Assembly: GCF_013315265.1 (NCBI RefSeq)
Contig: NZ_JABUFE010000001.1
Span: forward strand, 593,001 to 657,000
Direction: 5' to 3'
From: Parasulfitobacter algicola
GTDB lineage: Bacteria > Pseudomonadota > Alphaproteobacteria > Rhodobacterales > Rhodobacteraceae
DNA: 64,000 bases
Positions within the stretch are counted from its first letter, which is position 1; each line of letters starts with the position of its first letter. Positions 1 through 10,208 of this stretch are shown piece by piece. Under the pieces are notes generated by a model that saw nothing but the letters and a program-made list of their open reading frames with translations, did no database searches and was not told the DNA's origin. A program made the position numbers and the translations under genes.

Positions 1-923
1 AAGCACGCGTTTTGGGGCAAGATTTTGCAGTTGATAAACTTGCCGAAGCGATGCGCGTGTCGCGCGCCGGACTGACCGACGAACGAAAACCAACCGGTGT
101 TTTCCTGTTGGTTGGAACGTCAGGTGTGGGTAAAACCGAAACGGCCCTTGGTTTGGCTGATGAACTTTACGGCGGTCCCTCTGGGCTGACTGTCATCAAC
201 ATGTCGGAATATAAAGAAGAACATAAGGTATCGTTGCTGATGGGCTCGCCCCCTGGCTATGTCGGTTATGGCGAGGGTGGTGTTTTGACCGAAGCCGTTC
301 GGCGCAGGCCCTATGGTGTTTTGCTGTTAGATGAAATGGACAAGGCGCACCCTGGCGTCCAGGATATTTTTTATCAGGTGTTTGACAAAGGCACATTGCG
401 TGATGGTGAAGGGCGCGATGTCGATTTCCGTAACACAACTATAATCATGACTGCGAATACCGGGACTGAAACCCTTGCGACCTTGGCCGAAGACCCCGAC
501 ACGATGCCTGAAGGCCGCGCACTGGAAAAGGCCTTGAAGCCTGAATTGCTTGAGACTTTTAAGCCCGCTTTTTTAGGCCGTGTTGCAATTCTTCCATATA
601 TTCCGCTGACAAAGGATGTTCTGGGTGGTATAGTCGATCTACAATTGGCTAAAATTTCTGAGCGTACAAAATCAACCTATGGGACCGATTTGACAATCAG
701 TGATATTGCCAGAACATATATAGTGGAAAACGCGGCAGCAGGTGATACTGGTGCCCGTGCAATTGAAACAATGCTGTCACAAGATCTTCTTCCAAAGATG
801 GCAGACTATTTTCTAGAATCGCTCGTCTCTGGCAATATGCCAAAGATGGTCGTACTTGGTTTAGACGCGGACAATCAGTTCACCCTTGATGCTGATATGC
901 CCCTTCAAAGCAAGGCAACCTAA
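1..923 (+). CDS. clpV: ClpV/TssH AAA+ ATPase of type VI secretion, C-terminal part (5' end outside window)
   Basis: About 306 C-terminal residues of a ClpB-type ATPase; the frame is open to the window edge, so the start lies upstream and the TTG at position 12 is internal. The second AAA+ module is complete: Walker A GTSGVGKTET, the ClpB-type pore-loop stretch SPPGYVGYGEGG, Walker B VLLLDEMDKAHP, then a ClpB-type C-terminal small domain (ARAIETMLSQDLLPKMADY). In type VI systems ClpV disassembles contracted TssB/TssC sheaths in the cytoplasm. The Hcp gene 90 bp downstream supports ClpV over the general chaperone ClpB, although the visible part alone does not separate them rigorously. Confidence 0.88.
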   Translation, partial: ARVLGQDFAVDKLAEAMRVSRAGLTDERKPTGVFLLVGTSGVGKTETALGLADELYGGPSGLTVINMSEYKEEHKVSLLMGSPPGYVGYGEGGVLTEAVRRRPYGVLLLDEMDKAHPGVQDIFYQVFDKGTLRDGEGRDVDFRNTTIIMTANTGTETLATLAEDPDTMPEGRALEKALKPELLETFKPAFLGRVAILPYIPLTKDVLGGIVDLQLAKISERTKSTYGTDLTISDIARTYIVENAAAGDTGARAIETMLSQDLLPKMADYFLESLVSGNMPKMVVLGLDADNQFTLDADMPLQSKAT

Positions 924-1012
924 GTTGTCGGCGCTGGAATTTATTAGCGGCGGCGGCAAAATATGTACTTCGGTACGCTTTTTATATGAACTGAAACCTG
1001 GAGACTTATAAA

Positions 1013-1492
1013 ATGCCAATTTACCTTCAAATTGACGGTATCCCTGGAAACGTAACAGAAGAGGGATACGAAAATTGGATTAAACTCGACACTTGCTGCG
1101 GCGGTGTACACAGACTTCTCAAGTCACCAGCGGGTGATGTTGCAAACCGTGATGGTGGTACCGTGACGATCAACCCCATCACGTGTTCAAAAGGACATTG
1201 TTCAGCTTCTGCAAAGCTTGAAAAAGAAGGCTGGATTGGCCATCAGGGACGCCCTGCAAAAATTCATTTTGTCACAAACGGTAACCCGAACCTTGTGACC
1301 AAGGAAGTTGAGCTGAAAGACGTTCTGGTTGAATATTACAACTATGACTCGTCAGACGGAAACGTTGCGCAAGAAAACTTCCAGCTGAACTTTACAGAGA
1401 TCAGCGTAACAGCGCATACATATGACAAAAATAACTCAGTCAAAGATACATCGCGTTATTGGTTCTCACTTGTGACCAACAAAGGCGGCTGA
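1013..1492 (+). CDS. hcp: Hcp-family type VI secretion tube protein
   Basis: 159 residues, the normal Hcp length, beginning MPIYLQIDGIPG and ending with the Hcp-like beta strands (LNFTEISVTAHTYD). Hcp hexamers stack into the inner tube expelled by the sheath and can carry effectors in the lumen. It follows clpV by 90 bp on the same strand and is closed by a strong terminator. Unusual for Hcp are four cysteines in the first third: a CC pair in DTCCGG and the two in ITCSKGHCS. A good Shine-Dalgarno (CTGGAGA) lies just upstream. Confidence 0.93.
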   Translation: MPIYLQIDGIPGNVTEEGYENWIKLDTCCGGVHRLLKSPAGDVANRDGGTVTINPITCSKGHCSASAKLEKEGWIGHQGRPAKIHFVTNGNPNLVTKEVELKDVLVEYYNYDSSDGNVAQENFQLNFTEISVTAHTYDKNNSVKDTSRYWFSLVTNKGG

Positions 1493-1510
1493 TTTTCGGC
1501 AAATAGAATA

Positions 1511-1538
1511 AAAAGGGCGCAAGTATGCGCCCTTTTTT
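1511..1538 (+). terminator. Rho-independent terminator after hcp
   Basis: An 11-bp perfect inverted repeat, AAAAGGGCGCA with TGCGCCCTTTT around a 4-nt AGTA loop, followed by more Ts. The A-run on the left arm gives a T-run on the other strand, so it may also stop transcripts of the convergent parE. Confidence 0.9.
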
Positions 1539-1608
1539 GCGTTTAAGATGAAGTCTTCAGAAATTTGATGAAGCGAATTTGAATTTCAAGATTTTAGACA
1601 AACCGCTT

Positions 1609-3582
1609 TTACACATCCAACTCTTCTACAAACCTTGCGTTTTCCTGAATATACTGGAACCGCATTTCGGGTTTCTTGCCCATAAGACGTTCAACAAGAT
1701 CACCGGTTTGACCGGGTTCGTCTTCGTCAATACTGACACGGATCAGTTTGCGGGTGGTAGGATCCATCGTGGTTTCTTTCAGGTCCTTTGCGTCCATTTC
1801 GCCCAAACCTTTGAAACGGCTGACTTGCAGTTTTGCATTGCCACCCAGACCTTTGACCATGACTGCATTCTTTTCTGCTTCGTCCAGGCAATAAACGCGG
1901 CGCGATCCTTGGGTAACGCGAAACAGCGGTGGGCAAGCCAGATACAGATGGCCCTGATCAATCATCGGGCGCATTTGGGTAAAGAAAAACGTCATCAAAA
2001 GCGATGCAATATGCGCACCATCGACATCGGCGTCGGTCATGATAATGATCTTTTCGTAACGTAAATCATCGACATTGAACCGGCTTCCAAGGCCAACCCC
2101 AAGCGCCTGGGTCAAATCGCTGATTTCATTATTCGTGGACAGCTTGTTCGATGCCGCCCCCAACACATTCAGGATCTTCCCACGCAGAGGCAGCAGTGCT
2201 TGTGTTTTTCGATTACGTGCCATTTTGGCTGATCCACCGGCGCTGTCCCCTTCGACTATGAACAATTCGGTTCCATCGCGTGACGTCGCAGAACAATCAG
2301 TCAACTTACCGGGCAGGCGCAGCTTTTTCGTAGCCGTCTTTCGGGCAGTTTCTTTTTCCTGGCGGCGGCGCAAACGTTCTTCGGCACGCAGGATCAGATA
2401 ATCAAGAATTGCACCTGCAGATTTTGTATCGGCAGCCAGCCAATTGTCGAAATGGTCGCGGACAGAGTTTTCGACCATGCGCGCAGCCTCTTCGGTTGAC
2501 AGTCGGTCTTTGGTCTGGCCCACGAATTTAGGTTCGCGAATGAAACAGCTGACCAACGCGCAGCCACCTGCACTTAAATCTTCGCGGTTGATCTGAGTGA
2601 CTTTTTTATTATTAACCAGATCACCATAGGCACGAATGCCTTTTAGGATCGCGGCCCAAAATCCACTTTCGTGCGTGCCACCTTCGGGTGTGGGTACGGT
2701 GTTACAATAGGATTGTATGAAGCCGTCGCGGCTGGGCGTCCAATTGATCGCCCATTCGACTGATCCCGGCACACCGAATTTTTCCTGAAAGCCGACTTTG
2801 CCAGCGAACGGCTTTTCAGCATAGGTTGAGGCCGCCCCAAGTGTTTCAGACAGATAATCAGCCAGACCGCCGGGAAAGTGAAACGTGGCCTGCATCGGCA
2901 TATCGCCGTCAGGCAATGCAGATTTCCAGCGGATTTCGACGCCCGAGAACAGATATGCCTTGGACCGTACCATTTTGAACAAACGCGATGGCTTGAACTT
3001 TAGCGATCCAAAGATATCGGCATCAGGATGAAACGTGACAGCCGTACCGCGTCGATTGGGGGCAGACCCTACTTTTTGCAATGACCCTTGCGGAATACCA
3101 CGGGAAAATTCCATAGCATAAAGTTCGCGATTACGCGCCACTTCGACACGCAGATGATCAGATAATGCATTCACAACGGATGACCCGACGCCATGCAACC
3201 CGCCCGATGTCTGATAGCTGTCACCTGAAAATTTACCACCTGCATTCAGCGTGCAAAAGATAATCTCAAGTGCGGATTTATCGGGAAACTTTGGGTGTGC
3301 ATCAATTGGAATGCCACGGCCATTGTCGCGTACGGTAATATGGTAGTTTTCATGCAGCTCAACTTCGATCCAGTTGGCATGACCTGCGACAGCTTCGTCC
3401 ATCGAGTTGTCAACGATTTCAGCCACCATGTGATGCAGCGCGCGATCATCGGTGCCGCCGATGTACATACCGGGCCGCAGGCGAACATGCTCCATATCCT
3501 CCAGCACCTCGATTGAGGATGCATCATATTTGGATGGATCCGGCTGTTCCGGCAGAAGATCATCGGTCATTTGGCTGCTCAT
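1609..3582 (-). CDS. parE: DNA topoisomerase IV subunit B
   Basis: 657 residues, normal for alphaproteobacterial ParE. With ParC it forms the type IIA topoisomerase that decatenates chromosomes. GHKL ATPase motifs lie in the first 150 residues (EIVDNSMDEA, DNGRGIPID, GGLHGVGSSVVNAL). The TOPRIM domain follows (ELFIVEGDSAGGSA, IIIMTDADVDGAHI). The sequence RNRKTQALLPLRGKILNV is typical of ParE rather than GyrB, which has QKRKIPEA at this place. It is transcribed toward the hcp terminator and divergently from the orphan gene at 3739. The start MSSQMTDD is the first methionine; MTDD, four codons later, is an alternative. Confidence 0.95.
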   Translation of the reverse strand: MSSQMTDDLLPEQPDPSKYDASSIEVLEDMEHVRLRPGMYIGGTDDRALHHMVAEIVDNSMDEAVAGHANWIEVELHENYHITVRDNGRGIPIDAHPKFPDKSALEIIFCTLNAGGKFSGDSYQTSGGLHGVGSSVVNALSDHLRVEVARNRELYAMEFSRGIPQGSLQKVGSAPNRRGTAVTFHPDADIFGSLKFKPSRLFKMVRSKAYLFSGVEIRWKSALPDGDMPMQATFHFPGGLADYLSETLGAASTYAEKPFAGKVGFQEKFGVPGSVEWAINWTPSRDGFIQSYCNTVPTPEGGTHESGFWAAILKGIRAYGDLVNNKKVTQINREDLSAGGCALVSCFIREPKFVGQTKDRLSTEEAARMVENSVRDHFDNWLAADTKSAGAILDYLILRAEERLRRRQEKETARKTATKKLRLPGKLTDCSATSRDGTELFIVEGDSAGGSAKMARNRKTQALLPLRGKILNVLGAASNKLSTNNEISDLTQALGVGLGSRFNVDDLRYEKIIIMTDADVDGAHIASLLMTFFFTQMRPMIDQGHLYLACPPLFRVTQGSRRVYCLDEAEKNAVMVKGLGGNAKLQVSRFKGLGEMDAKDLKETTMDPTTRKLIRVSIDEDEPGQTGDLVERLMGKKPEMRFQYIQENARFVEELDV

Positions 3583-3639
3583 TTTGTTAGTTATTTTGCA
3601 CGATAGTAAAGCAGGGGCTGTTCAATTTGAAGCGTACTG

Positions 3640-3669
3640 TTGACAGACCGCTAAATCGTTACCTATCAG
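3640..3669 (+). promoter_or_regulatory. possible sigma-70 promoter for the orphan gene at 3739
   Basis: TTGACA at 3640-3645, an 18-bp spacer, then TATCAG at 3664-3669, about 70 bp before the start codon and inside the divergent gap from parE. It is a perfect -35 with a weak -10; no other evidence. Confidence 0.3.
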
Positions 3670-3738
3670 TTGAGTTATAGCTAGTATTTGTTGTTATTGT
3701 TTCTGATTATTTAATTCGAAAATGGGGTGATTTAAGAC

Positions 3739-4833
3739 ATGGTAAATGAAACTGCAGATCAAAAATTGGATGCATTGATTGGAAGTATAAATGAAATTCG
3801 TAATGATTGGCTAATTAGACCAATTGATACGTATAATGTTGCCATTGATAACGCACATACATTTTACCAGGATACTCTGGCCCGGCAACGAAACGTTGAT
3901 CAGATTCAGGCTGAATTTGTTATTATGACACTCATGGTCGGTAGTGTTGCACTTATTGGCGCATTTGCACCCATGTCCTATGTTTTGGGCGCTGCTGGAA
4001 CCATGAAATACATGAAAAATATGGTACGGATGAAACGCTTTGTCGGCTCAAAGGTTTACAGTACAGCTGAGAAATTTGGGAAAAACAGAGTCGCCAAGTA
4101 TATTTGGGTCGGTATGTCAGCAGAATCCGTATCGCTACTAAAGACCAAAGGACGCATCGGGATTGCAAGCCAAACGGTTGGGGGCAATTCTGCAGACATG
4201 CAAATAGATACGATTGAAGACATAAAGCTATCAGTGCGGCAGAGCGTCATAAGAACGTTTGATAAAATAAAACAGGATCTTGGCGATATTCGAAATTGCG
4301 ATGCGTCAGAAGCAGAAAAAATGCAGTTCTATAACGATGCGATGAAAAGCCCGTTTATTGCAAAAAAAGCATCTGAGGTTAATGCAGCAATGATGGCAAA
4401 TAAATCAAAATTGCAGGATCGTATGAAGCTGGCGTTTCTTCTGCATTATGTGATGAGTTGCGATTATCTGAAAACAACTACATCAACCGTAATGGATACT
4501 GGTACATACATTCATGTAGATAGTGACGTGAAAAAGACGCCTATACATATAAGTCCTTCTAGCCCCAGTTATCCCCAAAATAAATCTAGTGGTTTGAACA
4601 GTACGAAGGTTAAATATCGCGATACCGGCAATATAGTGGCAAAAGACATTAACACTTTGTACCAACAGTTGGCTGATGATGTTGGTTACAAGAAAGAAAA
4701 GTTAATGGATGATGATGATATGTTTGGAAGCACAACAAACAAAGTTGTTTTGAAAAAGGCCGAAGCTGCTTTGGAAAAACTTGCTGCTTTGGATAGTGTT
4801 GAAAAGATGCTTCCAAAAGTGATTGGCTTTTAG
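3739..4833 (+). CDS. uncharacterised 364-residue protein with one hydrophobic segment
   Basis: Not recognised. It is visibly more AT-rich than its neighbours. The first ~55 residues are polar and probably helical. A hydrophobic stretch of about 30 residues follows (VIMTLMVGSVALIGAF, then APMSYVLGAAG), then a basic segment (KYMKNMVRMKRFVGSK), a long polar, alpha-helical-looking body and a lysine-rich C-terminus. No cysteines beyond two scattered ones and no enzyme motif are visible. The single internal hydrophobic hairpin followed by a basic patch would fit a membrane-inserting toxin or a membrane-tethered protein, but nothing proves it. It lies 2.2 kb from hcp with parE between. No obvious immunity partner is adjacent, since rnhB follows at once. 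Confidence 0.75.
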   Translation: MVNETADQKLDALIGSINEIRNDWLIRPIDTYNVAIDNAHTFYQDTLARQRNVDQIQAEFVIMTLMVGSVALIGAFAPMSYVLGAAGTMKYMKNMVRMKRFVGSKVYSTAEKFGKNRVAKYIWVGMSAESVSLLKTKGRIGIASQTVGGNSADMQIDTIEDIKLSVRQSVIRTFDKIKQDLGDIRNCDASEAEKMQFYNDAMKSPFIAKKASEVNAAMMANKSKLQDRMKLAFLLHYVMSCDYLKTTTSTVMDTGTYIHVDSDVKKTPIHISPSSPSYPQNKSSGLNSTKVKYRDTGNIVAKDINTLYQQLADDVGYKKEKLMDDDDMFGSTTNKVVLKKAEAALEKLAALDSVEKMLPKVIGF

Positions 4834-4883
4834 TGCGTATAATGTCCTTGTGGTTACACTTTAAACGAACGTCATCTTGATTG

Positions 4884-5510
4884 ATGCCAAATTTTGATCT
4901 GGAAAAAGCAGCCTATGCTTCTGGGCGTCTTCGTATTGTGGGCGTTGATGAAGTGGGGCGTGGGCCTTTGGCGGGCCCTGTAATCGCTGCTGCGGTTTGG
5001 TTGGATCCGCAAAATATTCCCAATGGGTTGGATGACAGCAAAAAACTGACTCCCAAAAAACGTGGGCTCTTGAATACGGCCTTGATGTCTTGCGCCGATA
5101 TCGGGATTGGGCAAGCGTCAGTCGCTGAGATTGATCAGATCAACATTCTGCGCGCATCGCATCTGGCGATGGAGCGCGCGATTGCGGCTTTGTCGCATCC
5201 GCCAGATTACGTGCTGATTGATGGCAATCTGATCCCGCGCGGGCTGACAATCGCATCGCAAGCTGTGATCAAGGGCGATAGCAAATCACTGTCGATCGCA
5301 GCCGCATCAATCATCGCAAAGCAGTACCGCGACAAATTGATGGTGGATTTAGCGCAACAGCACCCTGGCTATGGGTGGGAAAAAAACGCAGGTTATCCGA
5401 CAAAAGCGCATCTGGAAGCACTTCAAAATCTTGGGGTGACCCCCGTTCATAGACGTTCGTTCAAACCTGTCCACAACATCTTGTATCAAGAAAAATCTGC
5501 AAGTCATTGA
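4884..5510 (+). CDS. rnhB: ribonuclease HII
   Basis: 208 residues. RNase HII removes ribonucleotides and RNA primers from RNA-DNA hybrids. It has the catalytic start VGVDEVGRGPLAGPV with Asp-Glu, the second acidic site near YVLIDGN, and the C-terminal signature HPGYGWEKNAGYPTKAH. I start at ATG 4884; a TTG codon directly before it also opens the frame but is less likely. It is followed by ccrM, an arrangement common in Alphaproteobacteria. Confidence 0.94.
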   Translation: MPNFDLEKAAYASGRLRIVGVDEVGRGPLAGPVIAAAVWLDPQNIPNGLDDSKKLTPKKRGLLNTALMSCADIGIGQASVAEIDQINILRASHLAMERAIAALSHPPDYVLIDGNLIPRGLTIASQAVIKGDSKSLSIAAASIIAKQYRDKLMVDLAQQHPGYGWEKNAGYPTKAHLEALQNLGVTPVHRRSFKPVHNILYQEKSASH

Positions 5511-5527
5511 TTCAAAAAAGAATTTGA

Positions 5528-6715
<1,188 letters not shown>

Positions 6716-6786
6716 ATTTCTCCCTGTACGAGTTCAATAATTCAGTTACCGCCGGTGCCTGTGAGTCTATGCCAGGCACTTACTTA

Positions 6787-6818
6787 CCCCGCCGACACCA
6801 ACTCGGCGGGGTTTTTTT
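6787..6818 (+). terminator. Rho-independent terminator after ccrM
   Basis: CCCCGCCGA pairs with TCGGCGGGG around a 7-nt loop and is followed by seven Ts. The rest of the 200-bp gap before the convergent AAA gene shows no gene. Confidence 0.92.
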
Positions 6819-6918
6819 ACCTATATTTCTTGAACATCGAAGAATTACCGTGCTGCCGATCATGTGATTGCAGTTTTTATACCTTGCTGTGAAATGAATG
6901 CGACAATTGTCTGCGGCT

Positions 6919-8172
6919 TCATTCCGCAGCTACGCGGTTCAACTTAGCAAGTAAACCAGTCGCAGATGCCGCTTTTGATGGGTCAGAGCTGTTTGCCAGC
7001 AGCCAACCCTGAATTTCGGCGGGACTGGTTTTTTGCATCCCCAACCGTTCTTGAAACCGCCTGGCAAGTAATGGTTCATTCGGGAAAAAGCGATCGAACA
7101 GTTGCCTGGCTGTTGTGGCATTCACTAACCCTAATTCGGTATGTACATCAGCACGGCCCGGTCGGATTAAAGCAGGGTCCAGTTTATTCTTATGGTTCGT
7201 CGTCATGATCAATGCACGTCCTTCCTGAGCAGCGACACCATCAATAGCATTCAGCAGCCCCGAAAAGCTGACACCAGTCTGCTTGTCCCCATTTTTGCGT
7301 TGCGTGAACACGGCATCAACATCTTCGACAGCGATCAATGATCGTTTCGGCGCGCAGATCATCGCCTCGCGCAAATCGTCGTCTGTCAGCGTTGTCCTGC
7401 CAACATCCAAAGTTGCGATATCCAAAGATAGCTCGGATGCAAGCGCCCGGATCAAGCTGGATTTTCCTGTGCCGGGCGGGCCATGAAACAGATAACCACG
7501 TCGCCATGGCACACCGCGTTGAGTATACCAGTTGCTTGCCGAATAGAACCAACGCATATCTTCCAAAACGCGCTGTACGCAGTCGTCGTCCACAACAACA
7601 GTATCTAAGGACCGGCGTGGAATATCACCAATGTTGTCCCAGTAATCACCTTTCAGAATGTGCAGCCCCGGACCAATGCGATCTTTTGCTTGTGCGATTT
7701 GGCGTCCACATTCAATCCACCCGACGATTGTTGAAATGCAGCCCAATAGTACCGTGACATTCAACGTTTCCATGGGACGCTGACTGTGTGGATTCCCGAT
7801 TTTGGACTTCTCGTTAATGTCACGCTCAAGACAGCAAACCTTACCCTGGTATAAAAACCAATGCCGTCCGGGTGCTGGGGCGTACCCCTTTGTGCCGCTG
7901 GCCCATCTACCATCAGTCATCCGCACATGCCGCGATTTGGACAGAACATTGTTATGTTCCATCCAAATGCAAAAATGGCGATAGGCCGCGCTGCGGTTAT
8001 CCAGTGTCAGACTAACCCAAACGCGACGCATGACCATTTTATAGAGCGCCATTATAATGACGCGCAAAGACGCGACAGCAATGCCAAGGGCACCCAAAGC
8101 GAGACCGCCAGCGAAGAAGTCACTTTTCAATGCATCGATAAGAAAACTATCAATCATACCCATCACCCACAT
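6919..8172 (-). CDS. BCS1-like membrane-anchored AAA+ ATPase in the rtcB2-prfH operon
   Basis: 417 residues. An N-terminal hydrophobic segment (GGLALGALGIAVASLRVIIM, residues about 22-41) is followed by a basic BCS1-specific-like region. A single AAA+ domain then has GVPWRRGYLFHGPPGTGKSS as its Walker A context, Walker B SLIAVEDVDAVF, sensor 1 MTTNH and the arginine-finger region IRPGRADVH. The architecture (TM, middle domain, AAA with GxPWRRGYL before Walker A) is that of BCS1-family ATPases, which move folded substrates across or out of membranes. Its start overlaps the prfH stop, so it is the third gene of a translationally coupled rtcB2-prfH-AAA operon. ATG at 8163, overlapping the prfH TGA, is an alternative start. 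Its role beside an RNA-repair pair is unknown. Confidence 0.88.
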   Translation of the reverse strand: MWVMGMIDSFLIDALKSDFFAGGLALGALGIAVASLRVIIMALYKMVMRRVWVSLTLDNRSAAYRHFCIWMEHNNVLSKSRHVRMTDGRWASGTKGYAPAPGRHWFLYQGKVCCLERDINEKSKIGNPHSQRPMETLNVTVLLGCISTIVGWIECGRQIAQAKDRIGPGLHILKGDYWDNIGDIPRRSLDTVVVDDDCVQRVLEDMRWFYSASNWYTQRGVPWRRGYLFHGPPGTGKSSLIRALASELSLDIATLDVGRTTLTDDDLREAMICAPKRSLIAVEDVDAVFTQRKNGDKQTGVSFSGLLNAIDGVAAQEGRALIMTTNHKNKLDPALIRPGRADVHTELGLVNATTARQLFDRFFPNEPLLARRFQERLGMQKTSPAEIQGWLLANSSDPSKAASATGLLAKLNRVAAE

Positions 8173-8804
8173 CTTTCCTCACGAAAGCTGGTGCCTTTGA
8201 AGCAACGGACAGGATTGCCACGCTCCAGAGAGTTATGAAGCTGGTTCTGATTGGTCTTTTGGGCTTGATGGTCTGCTGTAACTTGCGCATTCATCAAGGT
8301 TTGCAAGCGCTCTAGTGCCAAGGCTTTGTTGCGATGTTGCGACCGCATTTCGCGGGCAACTGCTGTCAATCCGCTTGGCCGATGCGTTGCCCGCACTGCA
8401 CTATCTGTCGTGTTCTGGTGTTGCCCGCCGGGGCCACCTGCGCGGAAGCTTTCAAACATGACATCACTTGGGTTAACCTCAACTTTTACGGTCACGTTCT
8501 GCGTCAATTGGAAAACACCAACAAACCAATTTGCGCGCTTGTGATTCGGCCGTAACGTGCTTTTGGCGCGCCAACGGATCGTCCCGCACCAGCGTTTGGC
8601 GAACGCATCGTTCCCAAGGCCGTGAACAATAATCACAGCGGACTTTGCACCATGCTTTGAAGGCGTGGTGTTGACATCCAGCTCAAGCCCGATTGTTTCG
8701 GCTTCGTCCAGCATATGCTGTAAAACACCGGCTATGGCCTGATTGCATTCGGCAGGTCCATTGCCACTGGTGATCAGAAGGGAAATTGGCATGTTGTGTT
8801 TCAT
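8163..8804 (-). CDS. prfH: PrfH, peptide-chain release factor homolog
   Basis: 213 residues. It has the peptidyl-hydrolysis loop AGGPGGQHQNTTDSAVRATH with the GGQ tripeptide, and the family-specific N-terminal half (WCGTIRW, KRANWFVGVFQ) and C-terminal ERGNPVRCFKG. It lacks the codon-recognition domain of RF1/RF2. Work on E. coli RtcB2-PrfH indicates that PrfH frees ribosomes whose decoding centre has been cut, so that RtcB2 can reseal 16S rRNA. ATGA overlaps with rtcB2 upstream and the AAA gene downstream indicate tight co-translation. Confidence 0.95.
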   Translation of the reverse strand: MKHNMPISLLITSGNGPAECNQAIAGVLQHMLDEAETIGLELDVNTTPSKHGAKSAVIIVHGLGNDAFAKRWCGTIRWRAKSTLRPNHKRANWFVGVFQLTQNVTVKVEVNPSDVMFESFRAGGPGGQHQNTTDSAVRATHRPSGLTAVAREMRSQHRNKALALERLQTLMNAQVTADHQAQKTNQNQLHNSLERGNPVRCFKGTSFREERCG

Positions 8805-9934
8805 GTCCGACCTCCGTCTCTTGTTTTCTTAAAGGTCAAAAGCGGGTGGAACATTGCAACTGATTGTGCTGCACGGGTTGCTTCCAGATCGGCCACAACG
8901 CTTTGCGATGATTTGTAGGCTATTGGTGCTTCCTCGATCAGTAAATCGCGATCTTCGCAAATGATGCGGCCACCAAAGGACGTGCGTTGCATCGCATCAA
9001 TATCAGATCGTTTGGCCCGTACCCGCCCATGCATAGAGGACCGGTCATAGCGGCGACCCGACCCGTGTGCTGTGGACATCAACGCATCAGGTTGATCCGT
9101 CGGCCGCAATAAATAGCTGGGTGTTGCCCGCGATCCGGCCAGTGGAACAAGACCACTGACAGCACTGGCCGCCCCTTTGCGGTGCAGCCAGCCGTCACCA
9201 TGCTGTGTCAGTATATTGTGCGGTGCATCAACAATCAGATGCAGATCCGTGCGCAATGCTTCGGCGGCACGTTCAGCAATGATCTGACGATTTAGGCTTG
9301 CCCAAAGAACGGCTTTGTCGTGGCTTTTTACATAATTCGATGTGGCGATGTCATTGGGATGCATCCCTGAAAATGCGCCCTGAGGGATAGAGCCCAGAAC
9401 TGCATTTCCAAAGCCACGTGATCCTGAGTGGACAAGTAGGTAAATCGCTGACTTGTCGAGACAAAAGTCAGTGTCACTGTCCGCAAGCGTTTGCACTTCA
9501 CAAAAGTGGTTGCCACCGCCAATCGTGCTAAGAGACGTCGGAAACATATCTGGCTTTATACCAATCCCCTCAAGCCGCGAACCAATATCGTCAGTGACCG
9601 GCTCGCTTAGCACCCGCATTCGGCGCATCGCCTTTTCCATCTTGAATTTGCGCAAAGGCATATCAAGCTGGAACAATGACATGCCGCAGCCGATATCGTT
9701 GCCGATGAGCTGCGGATAGATCCGATCCGCCAATACGGCACACCCAACGGGCCCGTATTTTCCGGGGTGCAGATCAGGAAAGGCGGCGATTTTACGAACG
9801 CCGGGCCATCCGGCGACGTGTTCAAGTTGTTGTTCAGCGCGACCTTCGATCCAAGCTGCAGATGTATAGAATTTAGTGATTACGCCGTCACTGTTCACAG
9901 CAGACGTGCGATCACCCAAGACAGAATTGCCCAT
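8801..9934 (-). CDS. rtcB2: RtcB-family RNA ligase of the PrfH-linked type (RtcB2)
   Basis: 377 residues, shorter than the second RtcB of this window. It carries the Mn/GTP motifs IGNDIGCGMS, IGGGNHFCEVQ, LVHSGSRGFG and the guanylylation region SRATPSYLLRPT followed by STAHGSGRRYDR. RtcB ligases join 2',3'-cyclic-phosphate and 5'-OH ends. The link to prfH (4-nt overlap) assigns it to the RtcB2 group that repairs damaged rRNA. It is the first gene of the leftward operon, 274 bp after the rtcR stop on the same strand. Confidence 0.95.
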   Translation of the reverse strand: MGNSVLGDRTSAVNSDGVITKFYTSAAWIEGRAEQQLEHVAGWPGVRKIAAFPDLHPGKYGPVGCAVLADRIYPQLIGNDIGCGMSLFQLDMPLRKFKMEKAMRRMRVLSEPVTDDIGSRLEGIGIKPDMFPTSLSTIGGGNHFCEVQTLADSDTDFCLDKSAIYLLVHSGSRGFGNAVLGSIPQGAFSGMHPNDIATSNYVKSHDKAVLWASLNRQIIAERAAEALRTDLHLIVDAPHNILTQHGDGWLHRKGAASAVSGLVPLAGSRATPSYLLRPTDQPDALMSTAHGSGRRYDRSSMHGRVRAKRSDIDAMQRTSFGGRIICEDRDLLIEEAPIAYKSSQSVVADLEATRAAQSVAMFHPLLTFKKTRDGGRT

Positions 9935-9967
9935 GGAGTAATACCCAATTATTCATAATGTAGAGAT

Positions 9968-9985
9968 GCTAACCACAGTGTTAGC
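9968..9985. promoter_or_regulatory. inverted repeat upstream of rtcB2
   Basis: GCTAAC, six bases, GTTAGC: a perfect 6-bp inverted repeat 34-51 bp before the rtcB2 start. It could be a binding site for RtcR or a small hairpin in the leader. The remainder of the 274-bp gap (9935-10208) holds no convincing ORF or sigma-54 promoter. Confidence 0.3.
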
Positions 9986-10208
9986 GCATGAGATCACAAT
10001 AGGCCGGTATGTGGCTTAAGCGGCGATCTGACCCTGAAGGGCGTTGCGATGAAGTGTCATGTGTTGCCCTTTCCTGGCTTGGGTTGAAAATTGGATCCAT
10101 GGACCGATTGGAGCGCTGATCTAGGCTGGAAGTTGGATTCTGGCAAACATAATATTGCTTAGGCAAAATTGTGTAGCTAATTGGCAACGGCTCATGCGTG
10201 ATGACCAT

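Noticed and set aside
9935-10208. Sigma-54 promoter for rtcB2
   Set aside because: Only a poor GG-N10-GC match on the minus strand, with neither TGGCAC nor TTGCA.
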